A DNA stretch of 64,000 nt from Corylus avellana (GCF_901000735.1 NC_081541.1:3899021-3963020); one strand, 5' to 3'. Numbered from the stretch's first letter, positions 32,508-45,558 are shown. Made by a program: numbers and translations. Notes: a model not told the origin generated them from the sequence alone.

Positions 32508-32625
32508 GTCCCCAAGAGGTAGTTCAATCGACTGTAGACCACGCCTAATGAAGCGAAGGTCACTAGTTCGAATCTCCCCTCCCCCTTCCCTTGTGTGGAC
32601 ATGTCAAAAAAAAAAAAACCAAAAA
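32508..32625 (+). mobile_element. SINE with 11-bp target duplication
   Basis: A tRNA-like head has box A (GGTAGTTCAATCGACTG, from 32519) and box B (GGTCACTAGTTCGAATC, from 32560), followed by a pyrimidine-rich body and a poly-A tail. It is flanked by GGGTAAATTAT at 32497-32507 and 32626-32636. Box spacing and the 3' A-run show retroposition of an RNA polymerase III transcript. The short length (118 bp with tail) is typical of small plant SINEs. Confidence 0.85.
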
Positions 32626-32636
32626 GGGTAAATTAT

Positions 32637-33358
32637 AAAAACCACCCAAACTCTACCGAGTTAGGAACAATAGCAACTTAATTAGTAATTTAAGAAGATT
32701 TTTTATTTAAATTTAGTTGGAGAAATTTTCTCTAATTCAATTCATTAAATTAATGTCATTAAACATAGCTTGTAATTCTCACGTACATTTTTTTAAAATA
32801 CAAGTGAAAATCACATATATTTTGAATTTGGGCACATGCTAATTTAATAAATTAGGTTAAATGAAATCAACAGAGAATGCATTACAAGAGTATGGTTGAT
32901 AATGTTGTGAATAATGATTTTCATTTTTTTTTTTTTTTTTTTTGAGGTCTACATTTGAAAAATGTTTTGTGTTTTGACTAGTTTATTACCAATTATATAT
33001 ATGTTTTTACCCAAAAAAAGCAGAAATTCTATTTGGTAAATCGCATAAAAGACTTTAATTAAAGTTGCACAAAACCAAGACTACAACCAAAGGGAAGCAA
33101 TAGTGAGCTAAACTACAACCCTCAGAGTTAGATCAACCCCAGTGTTTCTTAAAACCAGAACCTCAAAAGATTAGCCTTATATTGATAGATGATAGCAAGC
33201 TTTAGAACAAACAAAGTGGACTCGACTCAAATCGGAATCCTAAATTTCAAAAATCCATGTAGTTATGGATGTTTTGGGGGTTTAGAGAAGGCAACCAGCC
33301 GCAGTATGAAAATCGAGTGCATGAAACATTCGGGCACAAAAAAAAGTGTAGCTTCCTT
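32637..33358. other. Intergenic DNA and probable 3' UTR of CLPP6
   Basis: AT-rich with long T-runs. The last 100-200 bases before 33359 are the probable 3' UTR of the minus-strand CLPP6 gene. No separate gene seen. Confidence 0.5.
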
Positions 33359-36138
33359 TCAGTATTCCGTTTCCAAGACGCCATCAATGAGTCCAAACTC
33401 CATAGCCTGCAAGAAGGCAGCAATAGAATGTTGACAATTTGCAGTGGCAGGTGGAGCTCAAAATCTTAAACAAGTAGCAATCAGCAGCCAGAGAGAAAAA
33501 TGGCACCACAAAAGTTGGAAGCGGTTAATGAAAGCTCTATTCCAGGATGCCATTTATGCAAGAGCATCACTGGAACAAGCAGTTGGAGAGGAAAGGGGTA
33601 GGGCGTGGGGTAAGGGAGGTTTTTACTAAGCACTGGCATTGAGCACCATGACCTCATAATCCAACATAAACTAGCATTTACTGACATTACCTCGGAAACA
33701 GACAGGAAACGATCCCTTTCAGTGTATTGTTGCACTCTCTCAAGACTTTGGCCGGTGAAAGTAGCATACATTTTGTCAATTTTCTGAGCAAAATTACCAA
33801 GGAGAGGAGCAATAAAATAATGGATCAGTAAAGAGTTTTTTATAGATGAGAAGCACGCAGCAGCGTTCACTGAAAATACTTTATTATTATTATTATTGGT
33901 AAGCTACACAGATATCTAGTAGGTCTTAGACCCAGTCTCACCCTCCACCCCATTCTTATGAGTTAATACCATCGAGTCAAAACTCATTGGCTGCAGCACA
34001 AGAGCATAGGTACATTATGAACCAAAACCTTCCACTTCTCAGAGTGATGTTTTTGAGCTATCTTTGTTGATATTGTAAAATCCATAATCGGAAGATAGGT
34101 TGCAATTAGTAGCCTACTACTGGTAGCCTGAGTTTTCTATTGATATAAATTTCAAAGCACCAAAATGACGATAGTACCAAATATGAAAATTATTTGGAAC
34201 GGTCCAGCCCAATATGCCATATAACCTATAACTTCAGCTTCCCATACAGCCATTGATGCTCAAAATAAGCTGAGAAATTAGTCTTGTTTTCTTCAACTTT
34301 GACATTGTTAAAGTATTTATTAAATTTACCATTTCCTACTAGTTTAAACTTTTAGGATAATTGGTAATTTAATACACATAACCAAATTAGCCAAATAAAT
34401 AAATAAATAATAATAATAATAATAATAAGAATCAGTTTACTTATTAGGTTCAGCTTGAATATAACTCAAGTACCCTAAAATGAACCCATCCAGAGATTAA
34501 GTTTCCAACTGAGAAAGGAAGGAGATAGACTCACGTGGCGAGATTGAACTGCTTCATTCACTTGGCGTCTCACATCCTCCACATGACCCTACAAGCAGAT
34601 AAACTATAGTCAAATCTGTTGTTTGCAACAAATGAATCATACAGTATTTTTGAGACTCAATCGTTCAAATTGCAACATGCACTGAATTAAACAAAATTCT
34701 ACAGGAACTTTCAGTTTTTGACGACTATGCATGCATATATCAATAGTTCATGAAGGCATGCACTTATACGTCATGCCTGGGGAAATGAACTAAATATAAA
34801 AGAAGATAGGGTGGACATGGAAAGATAGAACTTCTACTCTTCCTAGCTTAGCAAGTTATTTAGTATCAAAACAGATGCAGTCTCACGCACTAATCCCTAC
34901 AGGTTCCCGTAAGGCGAGAACTTCAAGCCCGATTTCTGGATAAAAAGGATAAATTTTGACCTAATATTAAGGGATCCAAACCCAAACATTGCACATAAGA
35001 CATGGGCACGCAGAATAAAGCAATTGCATCCTCCATGTCATTTCATGTTTTCTAAATCCAACACAAATAAAATCATTTGTAGCCAAAGTTGTCAGTTAGT
35101 AGCTCAACAGGTAAGTTAAGTAAGAAAGCCCTATTCCCAACCTCTCAAGTATAAGCCAGGCTGAGAAAATTATAAATACCAATGGCATAAATATAAGAGC
35201 AAAGCAATTATGCTTGATATGTTTTCAGGAGCCCCAATTTGTTTCATTTTTCATTTCGGTGCTTGTTTATATTTCTGACTACATTTTAAGGTCCACGTGT
35301 AGTTTCGACAACATACATGAGGGAAAGGAGGGGAAGCGGGCTACATGGTGTGCTTGATATACATTTTTGGTCACTTCCAAACAACTCAAGCTGTTGGGAC
35401 TGAGAGTGTCAACACACCTTTCATGTAATATGGCAAAATAGGCCATGACAGTTCCAGACCAATTAAAACAGATTAATGATTTTCTTCCATAAACTGCTAT
35501 AAACTATACAAAAAAGTTAGTTCATACCCCACATCCACTCTGTGGCTGATGTATCATAATCCGAGCATTAGGCATTGCATAACGCATTCCTTTTTCTCCA
35601 CCAGCAAGAAGCAGGGCCACTTGGCTTACAGCTACTCCAAAACATACTGTACCAACCTTAGGCTTTATCTGTAAAAGGAATCACTATATGCTTACAGAAT
35701 ATAACATTTACTTGACAGAGAATGAAAGAAAAAGGTTCGATGGGTCTAAAGAGAAAAGGCATACACCAAATAATATCTAATGGAATTGCATGTCAATTAT
35801 ACAAATAAAAATGCTTTTACCTGCCTGCTGTTCTAAAAGATACAGAAACCAATGGCATAAAAAGTAAAATAAATGACGAATTTTATTTTATTTCTGCCGT
35901 AATTCACAAATGTTCACTTTCGTCTTCAATTCAGATTTGCTTATTATGGACATCAAGTAACCTATTGGATAACAAATATAACATTCATATCTATCTGAAA
36001 CCTTAGCTTTTTTGTTCTTTTCATATAAACTAATCATCAACCTTTAGTTATGTTAGAAGAGTTTGTTAGGGTTAAAATAAAAAGTTGGTGACAGGGTTTT
36101 GTTACAGGGATATTTTGGTCATTGTGCAAAATATTACA

Positions 36139-36199
<61 letters not shown>

Positions 36200-37682
36200 G
36201 AGATTAGAGAGGCAAGACACGAACATAAGCCTCCTCTTTCACTATTTTCTTTCTATGCAAACCCTACAACAAGTTATATACTCCTATTTTCCACTTTGTC
36301 CTCGCATCAAACCATCTATTCTGGACCAGCAACATGTAGTAGTCTATTCTACATCAAACTATCTTGGAAAAAGGATCCTGCCCAGCACCTGCAAATTTGA
36401 TTAGGAGTAGATGGAATATTTGTCAGTTAGTGAGATGGAAGATAATGGTTAAATGGTTACTCTTGCTCATAATAATCTGAATTTGGGTATGAATACTTGA
36501 TTTAATTAAATCAATTTAGGATTTATTTATAAGAGTTCATAAGGACCTGACAGTATTGCGTTTGCTGATATTAGGTCAATGATAATGCTTGTTCTCATCT
36601 CCTGGAAGGTCAAAGCGAGTAATGGTAGATTGCCAACACAGAGTAGTAAAGGTATGAAACAATAAAATAAGAAAAATAAATAAATAAACAAAAATATATA
36701 AAACCTTACCCATGACATGCAATCGTAGATTGCCAACACAGAGTAGGTGCTTCCACCAGGGCAGTTCAGATACAACTTCACAAGGTAAGCACAACAGAGT
36801 CAGAAATGAAAAAGAACCATGCATTCAAATTCTGGGTTTGTAACCCATATTTATAGGTTATAATGGTGGAAAAAGAAAATACCAAGATAGAAATAGAGCC
36901 CCACCAGTATATCTGCATCCTCATCAATAGTTGCCAAAGTAAGAAGTTGTGAAATAACTCGCTGAGCCATTTGTGAGTTGACAGGCTGACCAATGAAGAT
37001 TATGCGATTCCCAAATAATACAGATGAGAGGTCCAAAATTCCTCTTGGCGTCAATACTGCTGGCATTATGGGTGGATTCCCCCTTTTGGCTTCTATTGCA
37101 CCATAACTGTATAGGAAATGGATTTCATGAACTTATATATCCACATAATACTAATAAACAGAAAATTAAGAAAACATGGAATAGATTAGATATCTATAAT
37201 TTAAATGCAGTGAAGGAGTTGATCTGAGTAACAACAGAAGAATAGTATGTATAATGTATTCTAAAGTAATTTTGCAAAGACTAACACAAACAACCATGGC
37301 ATAGCTGCAATGCCTTGCATTGTTTCACATGTGCACCACTATACTTATTCATTTCAGAATCCTCATGCAACTTTTCAATGGAAATTTTATGAAAAATATA
37401 CACATACTTGTTGTAAGATAATTCACCATAAAAAGAATAAAAACAATACAACATGGACAACAATCGTTTCAATCAAAAGGGTAAAAGAAATTCACCTTAC
37501 ATTAGCATCACAGAAATCCTTCTCTCCGATGTTTAAAGGTAACCCACCAGTCTTATTAGATAGTCCTGTCAAAAGATATGATCATCCCCTATAATTGTTC
37601 ACTTCATTTGTGCATATAGACCAGTAACTGAACACAGAAACAGCCAATTATACGAAAAGCTATTATCAACACTGTCAAATAC

Positions 37683-37722
<40 letters not shown>

Positions 37723-38366
37723 ATAGATACATGTGGGCTAAAAAATAATCACTGTGTAAATATGTACTAATTGACATGTTGATATAAACGGCATCAAAAT
37801 TATAGGCCAAAAAAAGACTGGGGGAAACAGATTTGACTTGACACGGTTTTTTTTTTTTTAAGCAATTTGACTTGACACAGTTAAGCTCAAAAAGATAAGG
37901 GCTTTTGATCAGCATGTATTGAACCCAGATGAAGCGTTGGTTAACAAAATTAAGCTTTAAAAAAAATTACAACTTGGGCAAGCCCGAAACGCGTAGTAAT
38001 GCGAGTATTTAGGTCCAAAAACGCACAAGATTGTCACCTATGCTTACATCTGCAAACGTTTACAACCAAATTGGAAATTCATTAAAAAAATAAAAAAGTA
38101 CCGATTGTTGAATAATTCTCTATGGACCTCGTTGAGTTTCTGCACCATAGCAAAAATGATTCTGGCATTAATAGAAGTAACTAAAAATTAAATGTTGAGA
38201 ACAATAAAGAATAACTCGCCATTAAAGCAGCAATGGTGGTATAAACCAAGATGGCAGAAACCAGAGATGAGTACCTGTTAGGGAGTGAAGAAATGGGAAG
38301 CGAGGTTCTGTTGCGAGAAGCGATTGAGAACCTCAAAGGCGCTGAGATAGAAGCTGAAGCTATCAT
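33359..38366 (-). CDS. CLPP6: Plastid ATP-dependent Clp protease proteolytic subunit 6
   Basis: Nine coding exons (minus strand): 38366-38275, 38139-38102, 37565-37496, 37106-36905, 36775-36710, 35668-35528, 34588-34535, 33783-33691, 33406-33359. Phases agree and give 267 aa, close to Arabidopsis CLPP6. The Ser- and Arg-rich N-terminus ([19 protein letters not shown]) is a plastid transit peptide. Conserved blocks are [70 protein letters not shown] and YTERDRFLS. The triad is Ser171 (GVAVSQV), His196 and Asp245 (ERDRF). CLPP6 is part of the stromal Clp core that degrades proteins fed by ClpC/D chaperones. Oddity: the block after the nucleophile reads SQVALLL where CLPP6 proteins normally have SQGALLL, a Gly-to-Val change at 173. 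Exons 2-3 are the least certain because the transit region is poorly conserved. Confidence 0.92.
33885..34003 (-). mobile_element. tRNA-derived SINE copy in CLPP6 intron
   Basis: Minus strand: GCCAATGAGTTTTGACTCGATGG (A box region), GAATGGGGTGGAGGGTGAGA, GGGTCTAAGACCTACTAG (decayed B box) and a tail of TTACCAATAATAATAATAA. It is homologous to 30617-30716. It lies in the CLPP6 intron 33784-34534. Confidence 0.5.
36138..36195. repeat. (TA)n-(GA)n microsatellite in CLPP6 intron
   Basis: About nine TA units are followed by about twenty GA units, in the intron between exons 5 and 6 of CLPP6. Small open frames across it are low-complexity artefacts. Confidence 0.9.
37688..37720. repeat. (GT)n microsatellite in CLPP6 intron
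   Basis: About sixteen uninterrupted GT units between exons 2 and 3 of CLPP6. Confidence 0.9.
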
Positions 38367-40056
38367 TTCTCAGAGAAAGACAGCCAGAGAGAGGAGAGGT
38401 TTCTCTAGGGGATAGAGGTTTCCCTGAACTCTTTATTCAAACTGAATCTCACTCCCTCTTGCAGTCGTATGTTTTCTGTCTGTCTGTCTTTCTTTTTTTT
38501 TTTTTTTGGGTGGTAGGGAAAAAATAAATGGAATTTAGCCTGTGGTAAAATACATGGAAATTTGCCTACTTAGCTATTTTACTTAGTGAAAAAATACAAT
38601 TCTTTATTTTACCTATTGTTTTTTCACTACACACTTCAATAGATTCTCTATTTCATTCTCTACTTGCTTTAAAATATTATTTCTTATTTTTTTTTATTAT
38701 ATTATTGTCAACACTTAATTAAAAAGAAAAACAAACACATATATAGAAATCATTCATAAAAACAAAAATAAACAAATATGAGGAATATTCATTTCACATT
38801 TAGGTACTAATTCTTAAAATTAATAACATAAATAAATTTTTTCATCCAAGTGCAATTGATTTGTTTCTGTCAGTGTGTTTCCAAGCCAAAAAAAAAAAAA
38901 AATTGCATTAAATATTTGATCCAACTGCAATTAATTTGTTTCCATGAAATAAAATTTTCCTACATTCAATTTTTCCATCCAACTGTGTGAAGAAATTTTG
39001 TTAGCGATAGATAAATTTTGTGTTTGAGAGAGATACCTACTAGATGTGAAGAGGTGTTCAGAATAAATAAAAGATGTTCGGTGAAAATAGGTGAAATAAA
39101 TAAATAATAAACAAAAGAAAAATAAACAATATTTTATTCATCTAGTGTATTGTAGTGAATAGTTCTAAATTGCTATTCATTATAGCAATGTAACTATTAT
39201 AGCTAATGGCAATCTACTCTATTGGAGCTTAAAAAATAGCAATAATAGCTAAATATAGCAAATATTAGTATTTTAACGGAGAGGTGAATAAAGTACCCAG
39301 AAAGTCTTGAGATTGATCAACCGTCCTCAGCCAATTTTGTGGTGGCCAAGCCACATACTCAACCTTGAGATGATGAAATAATTTTGTTTTTAATAATTTT
39401 TAAGATGATTTAGATACTTTATATCAATATTCCGTCCTTTAGTGCACATTAAATTTATTTCATAATTCTTTTAAAAGCATTTTTTCTCAATTATTTAATT
39501 AGTGATATCTTCCATCTCAATTGGAAGTGGAAAAGAAATTAAAAGATTCCTTGTTCTCGTATCTCTTGTATTATTCAGAAAGAAAAAAAAATAATAATAA
39601 TAAATTGATTTATCTCCTTTCCAATTGCAAAGGAGTGGATATTCCTTTTGGCCAAGCTGAATAATTCGATTTTCATAGAAAATAAAAATTTGAATTGTCT
39701 TAAATCTTAACTGCTAATTAAATCCTGTGGACAGCCAGCCTCACCAGAAAGTATGCCGAAGCATATTACACGTTTACGAATTTACAAATATAAAAATTAA
39801 GCAACAAGAAAATATATAATATATATAGAGGTGGCAGTGATCAGGTGTGGTCGTGTTCATCACTATAATGATGAGTGAGTGACCCCTCTTGGCTCTTGCC
39901 CTCTGCCCTCACCTCCGAAGCACGCCCACACTTGTTGTAGAGAGAGGGAATCAGAGAAAGTCATAGATCTTAGATTCTATTGAGAGAGAGAGAGGGAGAG
40001 AGAGAGTGTGTGTATGATTTAATTTAATATTTTTGGGCTGAGAGAGAGAGAGAGAG
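38367..40056. promoter_or_regulatory. Divergent intergenic region between CLPP6 and the GLTSCR1-like gene
   Basis: About 1.7 kb separates two divergently transcribed genes. The CLPP6 leader near 38370-38450 is CT/GA-rich. On the other side, TATAATATATATAG at about 39815-39828 may be a TATA box, followed by a GA-rich leader (39979-40055) just before the ATG. The middle is AT-rich with no gene. GA-rich tracts in plant leaders can bind BPC/GAGA factors; that is inference. Confidence 0.45.
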
Positions 40057-40398
40057 ATGGAAGAGGCGAAGGCATTGGCTCAGCAGCAGCAGCAGCAGCA
40101 ACATCAACAACAACAGCAACAAATGATGCTACAGCACCAGCAACAGCAACAGCAACACCAGCAACACCAACACCAGCAACAATTGCTGCTCTTACAACAG
40201 CTACAGAAACAACAGCAACAACAACAATTACAACAGCAACAAGCGGCGGCCATTTCGCGCTTCCCGTCGAACATCGACGCGCACCTGCGACCGCTCCGAC
40301 CCATCAATCTTGCGCCCAACCCTAACAACCCTAACGTCCCCAACAACCCCAACAACCACATCGCTAATTTGCAGCAAAGCCCTAGCAATCCGAGCCCT

Positions 40399-40445
<47 letters not shown>

Positions 40446-43400
40446 ACAGCAGCAGCAGCAGCAGCAGCAGAGTAGGGCTCCCCGACCCGGGAACCAGGTG
40501 GAGCTCCAGATGGCGTACCAGGACGCGTGGCGGGTCTGCCATCCGGACTTCAAGCGCCCCTTCGCTTCGCTCGAGGACGCCTGCGAAAGGTTCCTTTTTT
40601 CGATTAGGGTTTCGTTTTGTTGTGTATGCTTTTCGGTAATTGGTTTTGTGAAATGTGAAATTTTGTGACTTGCTGCTTGGTTGCTGAGAAAATTTTGCTA
40701 GAAGGAATTAACGGCTTTTTGGATGTACTACAGATGGGTTCTACATTTGCTTGTGCATTTGCTGTACAATTGTATCGCATTTTGACTGCAAAAATTTATA
40801 GTTGAAAGATGGATACATATGCCTATAAAGTGAATTGCTTTGAAAAGTGAAAGTTTTTAGGGTTAAGACTGTAATCAAGAACACGGTGATTTGCACAAAC
40901 TTCTTGGACTGCTCTCTTGCATTAGATTCTGGTACCTTTGTTCATATCTTGCCGTATCAGCATCTGGGTCCCTGAAATGGTGTATGTGGCATGATTTGAA
41001 TGGGTTACTGGAGCTTTAATACCAGAGATTTTAATATCTGGCAGTCAGATAATTCTCTTTGTTATTGGATTTGTATGCCGTGAATACCCTGAAATCTGTT
41101 GCTTCCTTAATAGAGACAGAAACAGGGTAGTTATGTGTTGCATAAAGTAGCCAAAATATTATTTTTTTTAGGTTTTTGGGTCAGTGAATACAATAATTCA
41201 TGTACATGAGGACGGAAGAAAATTGGTTTCTGTTGACAAATGTCACCTTGTATGAATAAATGGCGGGTGTGAGTTGCTTATATTTCATATTCACACGTGG
41301 CAGAGTTGGAAAGCCTTGTAAATATGGTTTTCCCAAATAATGGGAAGCAAATGCAAATACAAACTGAACATGGGTTTTGGTGTTTGGAGTCATGTGCCAT
41401 ATGGTACAATACCATTTGGCTATCCTGCTTTGTTTTGCACTGCCTTGTCATCTGTGCTTTTCTATATGATGTATATGATTGTCTTGTGTTATAACTGCGA
41501 TAAAGTTAAAAAAGCAAATATGCATAAAAAATGATACAAGATAAAATGCTAGAGGTGAACACTATTTTGTTGCTTGAAGTGGGAATGTGCAATTAATTAC
41601 CCAAAGTTGTTATTGTAACAGTTTGTGTCACAGTTTAACAGCTGCTCTGATATTTTTGTCCCAAATAAAATATATTATGATGCCACGAAAGGCGTTGATT
41701 TTGTATTTGATAAAATGAATAGAAGAGTATTTCTTGTTGTTTTTCTCTTAAGCATTGTATATGAACGTGTGTGTGCACTCTTGGTATTTCAGTCTAAGTC
41801 ACTGTAGTCAGCTTTGAGGGTTCTCATCACAAATTCCATGCTTGCAAAGCATTTCTTAATAACCTAGCATTTTCCAGATTTTGGATTCTTTTTTTAACAG
41901 TACTTGTGCTTCTATTTTTTGACATAGAATAGTCCTCGCTTTTTTAGTTTTACGAAATTTCTGGACTCTTTTTCTTCTTTTTCTTCCTAATTTGGGGTCT
42001 TTATTGTATACCTCTTGTGTACTTGGGTTGCGCCCATCTATATGCTAATAATGAGATTGATTTAGTTATTGAAAAAAATGTTATCGTATGTTGTGCTTCT
42101 CCAACCCTATCTGGCGAAGTGAAGCTTGTCATATATACATATATAAATACATGCATAGATATACACATACTAATAATAAAAAAATATATGTCTTTTATTT
42201 TTTCCTTGGCAAATATCTCTATGAAATGGATTTTGGATCTATACCATAAAAGTAATGTGCTGGTGTGCTGTCTTCTATTTGTTTAGATTCTTGCACCTCG
42301 TGTATCTTTGTTGAAGGAGCTTCTATGTGATAATGCCAGTACTACTTCCTGCACAATTCTACTATCTATTTTGCCAGAATTTTTTCTCTTCTTTTTACTA
42401 TGGATGTATGGAAAGCCAAGAAATGTTTCATATGGTTTGGAATCAGAAGTAGTTGTATGTTATCAAAATTGCCTACTCATTTTAAGGAAAAACTGGAGTT
42501 ATGTTAAGAAAAAGGTAGACACTATGTTAGTATTATACCTTTTAGAAGGTGACGTGGGAGGTTTTTTTAAAAAAAAAATCATGGGTGTTTGGAAGTCTCT
42601 AATATGCTGCCACTTTAGAAATAAAGATTAAAATGCTTTTTCAAGAAAAAGCCTGTTAGACAATTAGGTCACGCTTCAATACAACATTCCAGGAAATGCG
42701 AGCAATAAGATCCTGTTCCCTATGTGTTCTTAGGCTTCAAACTGTGTTTAAATCAAGTGGGTAACAAATATCGCATCCATTGGCCACTATAATATTTAAA
42801 GATATTTGGAAATACATTTTGAAAGTTTTATATAACATATACATGTTATGGGTTGTGCTTTGCTCTTTTAATGATATTTTGATTACTTATATATATATAA
42901 CATGTACATGTTAAGTAATCTTTAGAATATACTTTGGTGTTCACATCCAGTCCAAGATTTTTCTTTTTAGCGTAGACGTATAAAGGTTTTTTAGGATGGT
43001 TGTGGATGAGATGACGCGCCAACTCATTTGAAGGATCATAAATGCTGTTGGAATATCATTTTTCCTTCTGGATTACCATGTCTAGTGCCCTACCCCATAG
43101 GGTTGGCCCTCCTTCCCATTACAGGGATGAGGCCTTCTTTCCCCCATTGAGAGTGGGAAAGAAAATTTGCATGTGACGAATGATATTAGAGCATCTTTTG
43201 TTTTAACTTTGTTGGGAAAAATTCATGTGACTTTTCATGCGGATATTTTTTTTAGTTATTCTTTCTTTCTCATTGAGACTAACATAACATTTTTTGCAAT
43301 TGTAATTGCATGTAGTGGGAAAGCTCATGATTGAATTGCACTGTTTTCTTTGTGGGTCAAAGTATGCTTCATTTTAAATTAGATATTTCTCATGTTTCCA

Positions 43401-45558
43401 CATAGTTAAAAATCCTCTTAGAAAGAGTATTCATGGGACATACTCATGTGAATTCAATAATTTATGCATATGAACTTTTAAAAAGCCTTCACCCTTCAAA
43501 GGTGTATATATATATATTTTTTGGATAAGTAAGCAACAGACTTTTAATAAAAGCGTAGGGCGCCCCTTCAAAGGTGTATATATCTACGGCAAAATCATTT
43601 TAGTTGACTTTTAAGTTGAAGCTTGTTCTCTTATTAGTTAAACACTGAGGTTTTCAACTAGAGGTGTAGATCGGAAACTAGAAAGACCTCTCTGTCATTC
43701 TTAGACCATCTGTAAATTATGGGCTATTTGTGCTTAATCTATAGGCGCATTGTCGACAAATTAAATCAAGATGTTTGACTTCATCTTCCATGACTACTTT
43801 TGGTGTTAATTGCTCAATTTTAATTGGCAATGATCATTTTGTGCCCTCAATATTGGCTATTATGATAAATAGGTTATCTATTGAGGTTGAAACGAAACTT
43901 AAGGAGAAATCAATGGATGTCAATTGTCAATTATGTTCTTCTTGCAACAAACATTAAAGATTATGTGGAAAGCTAGCATGCTACTGGGTTGTTATCCTTG
44001 TAAATGTATCTTTTTTTCTTTCTTTCTTTCTTTTTTTAATGAATATATCCTTGTAAATGTATCTTAGAACTCAAGCTCGGGCTCGAGCTCGGTATCACAA
44101 GGTTTTAATTTCTTTATCTAACCAGAGCTCGAGCCGAGTCGAGTCAATCGAGGGCTCAACTCGGCTCGAAAGTGCCCTTTCACGATCTTGAACTCGATCC
44201 CGAGTGTGTCAAATTCCTTAATGAGCCGATCTTGAGCAATGGGTTTCAAGCTCGGCTCGAGCTCGAGATCGGCTCGTTTATTTGTCTTCCTAAATGAGCC
44301 AAGCCGAGTTTGCTAATACCCGGCTCGGCTCGGCTCATTTACAGGCCTAATCTTGTGTACAAGTAGCCATTCAATTTGTTTATTTGCTGATTGCTTGATC
44401 CTAGTGTGTCATGAGTAGTTTTGTAATCCTTGATTGAGTGTGTTGGAGTGTCAGAGATATGATGAAAAATGTTTCTTTTTGTCTTGTAAATGCATTTTCA
44501 TTTTTTTATTTTTTTATTTAGAGAGGGGGCTTCAAGGGGGGGTGAGGTGTGAAGCTTTTGCTTTGCAAATAGAAACAATCTTACTCCCAATAAGCAACTG
44601 CCTCCTACTGCATTCCCATTTCAGATTCTAGAGTTAGATTCGTCATTCTCTTTTCGGTCGGTAATAGTGCACTCGACCGTTGCTTATTTAAGCTTGATAG
44701 TGTGGTCAAAAGATATAAAATAAAGGTAAAAGATGGGACGTGCTGCCCTGCGCATTACTTGCATGTAAAGCCTGTGATACCTGCTTCTCATATGAATCAT
44801 TCTAACAGATGAACAAGAGATATGAACTCGATATCCCACTGTTTTGAAATTATTTGCACAATGACATTTTGGAATCTTTTGTACTTGGTAGGATATCTCA
44901 TTCCCTTTCTCCTCCCCATAATTTATGCAGATTACTGCCTTACCATGTGGTGGCAGACTATGAAGCAGAAGAGGATGATAGGATCCTCGATTCTGACACC
45001 ACGGGCCAGATGCCCTCTCGATCCCAACAATGGGATCATAACATAGCTGCCAAAGTCGCAGAGTTTACAGCCACATTTGAGAAGCAGGCCCTTGCCTTCA
45101 ACATAATATCCCGCAAACGAGCTATGGGAGAATTTCGATCTGAGGAGAGATTGATGATTGAGCAGGCTCTTCTCCAAGAGGAGAAGCGAGCCATGCTGGA
45201 AATAAGAGCGGAGATAGAGTCCAGAGAGAAGGCTGGCCGTGAGGCTCACGAGGCTAAATTGAGAATGGCAGCCATGGTTCAGGCGGAGCAAGCTCGGGCT
45301 GAGTCAATGGGTCGAGGCCCAATAAGAGCAAGTGCACTTGGGTCCCAGGGCAATGATGTTGCAATTGGTCATGACATGGGAGAGCAGGAGCAAGGAGGTA
45401 ACGCTGATGAAATGATAAATGGATGGGGAAACAATGCTCAGAGAGATGAGAAGGAGCCATCTGAAGACTTCTTGAATGATGAAGAGACTGAAAATGGAGA
45501 AGCAGGGATGCAGGATGGGTGGCGAGAAGTTGGGGAATTTGATTTGAACTCTAGATGA
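40057..45558 (+). CDS. GLTSCR1-domain protein, BRIP-type SWI/SNF subunit
   Basis: Two coding exons, 40057-40589 and 44931-45558, joined across a 4341-bp intron (AG/gttcc...tgcag/A), give 386 aa. The N-terminal half is dominated by two polyglutamine tracts (about residues 8-70 and 110-138) written in CAG/CAA codons. A GLTSCR1-like domain runs from about 146 (NQVELQMAYQDAWRVCHPDF, SLEDACERLLPYHVVADYEAE) to ~260 and crosses the splice site. A long charged helix follows (EERLMIEQALLQEEKRAMLEI), then an acidic tail. Arabidopsis homologues BRIP1 and BRIP2 are subunits of the BRM-type (BAS) SWI/SNF chromatin-remodelling complex and help keep BRM stable, so a nuclear role is expected. The domain assignment is strong; which BRIP paralogue it is cannot be told. 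Confidence 0.88.
40078..40473 (+). repeat. CAG/CAA trinucleotide tracts coding polyglutamine
   Basis: Two imperfect CAR tracts (about 40078-40242 and 40396-40470), the second reaching roughly 25 consecutive Gln codons. Mixed CAG/CAA use slows slippage, but the pure CAG end (about 40449-40470) may vary in length. The C- or L-rich frames on the opposite strand are artefacts of this repeat. Confidence 0.9.
41995..42075 (+). mobile_element. LINE 3' tail remnant in intron
   Basis: TTGTATACCTCTTGTGTACTTGGGTTGCGCCC followed by AT-rich sequence matches in pattern the stretch at 50478-50540 (TTGTATACTCCCTATTTACTTGGGTAGCGCCCC). I know this wording from the 3' ends of plant LINEs. It lies in the large intron of the GLTSCR1-like gene. 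Confidence 0.4.
44070..44345. repeat. GAGCTCG-rich repeat in intron
   Basis: A block of CTCGAGCTCGG / GCCGAGTCGAG motifs ends in CGGCTCATTTACAGGCC, comparable to the end CTCGTTTACACCCC of the element at 4172-5170. It probably belongs to the same dispersed family, shorter and more decayed. Confidence 0.45.

Noticed and set aside
32508..32590. Candidate functional tRNA
   Set aside because: Boxes A and B are present but no proper acceptor stem; flanking duplication and poly-A tail show a SINE.
36099..36404. Small frames with ERERER runs
   Set aside because: Translation of a (GA)n microsatellite in a CLPP6 intron.
40104..40542. Cys-rich and Leu-rich antisense frames
   Set aside because: Opposite-strand readings of the CAG/CAA tract.
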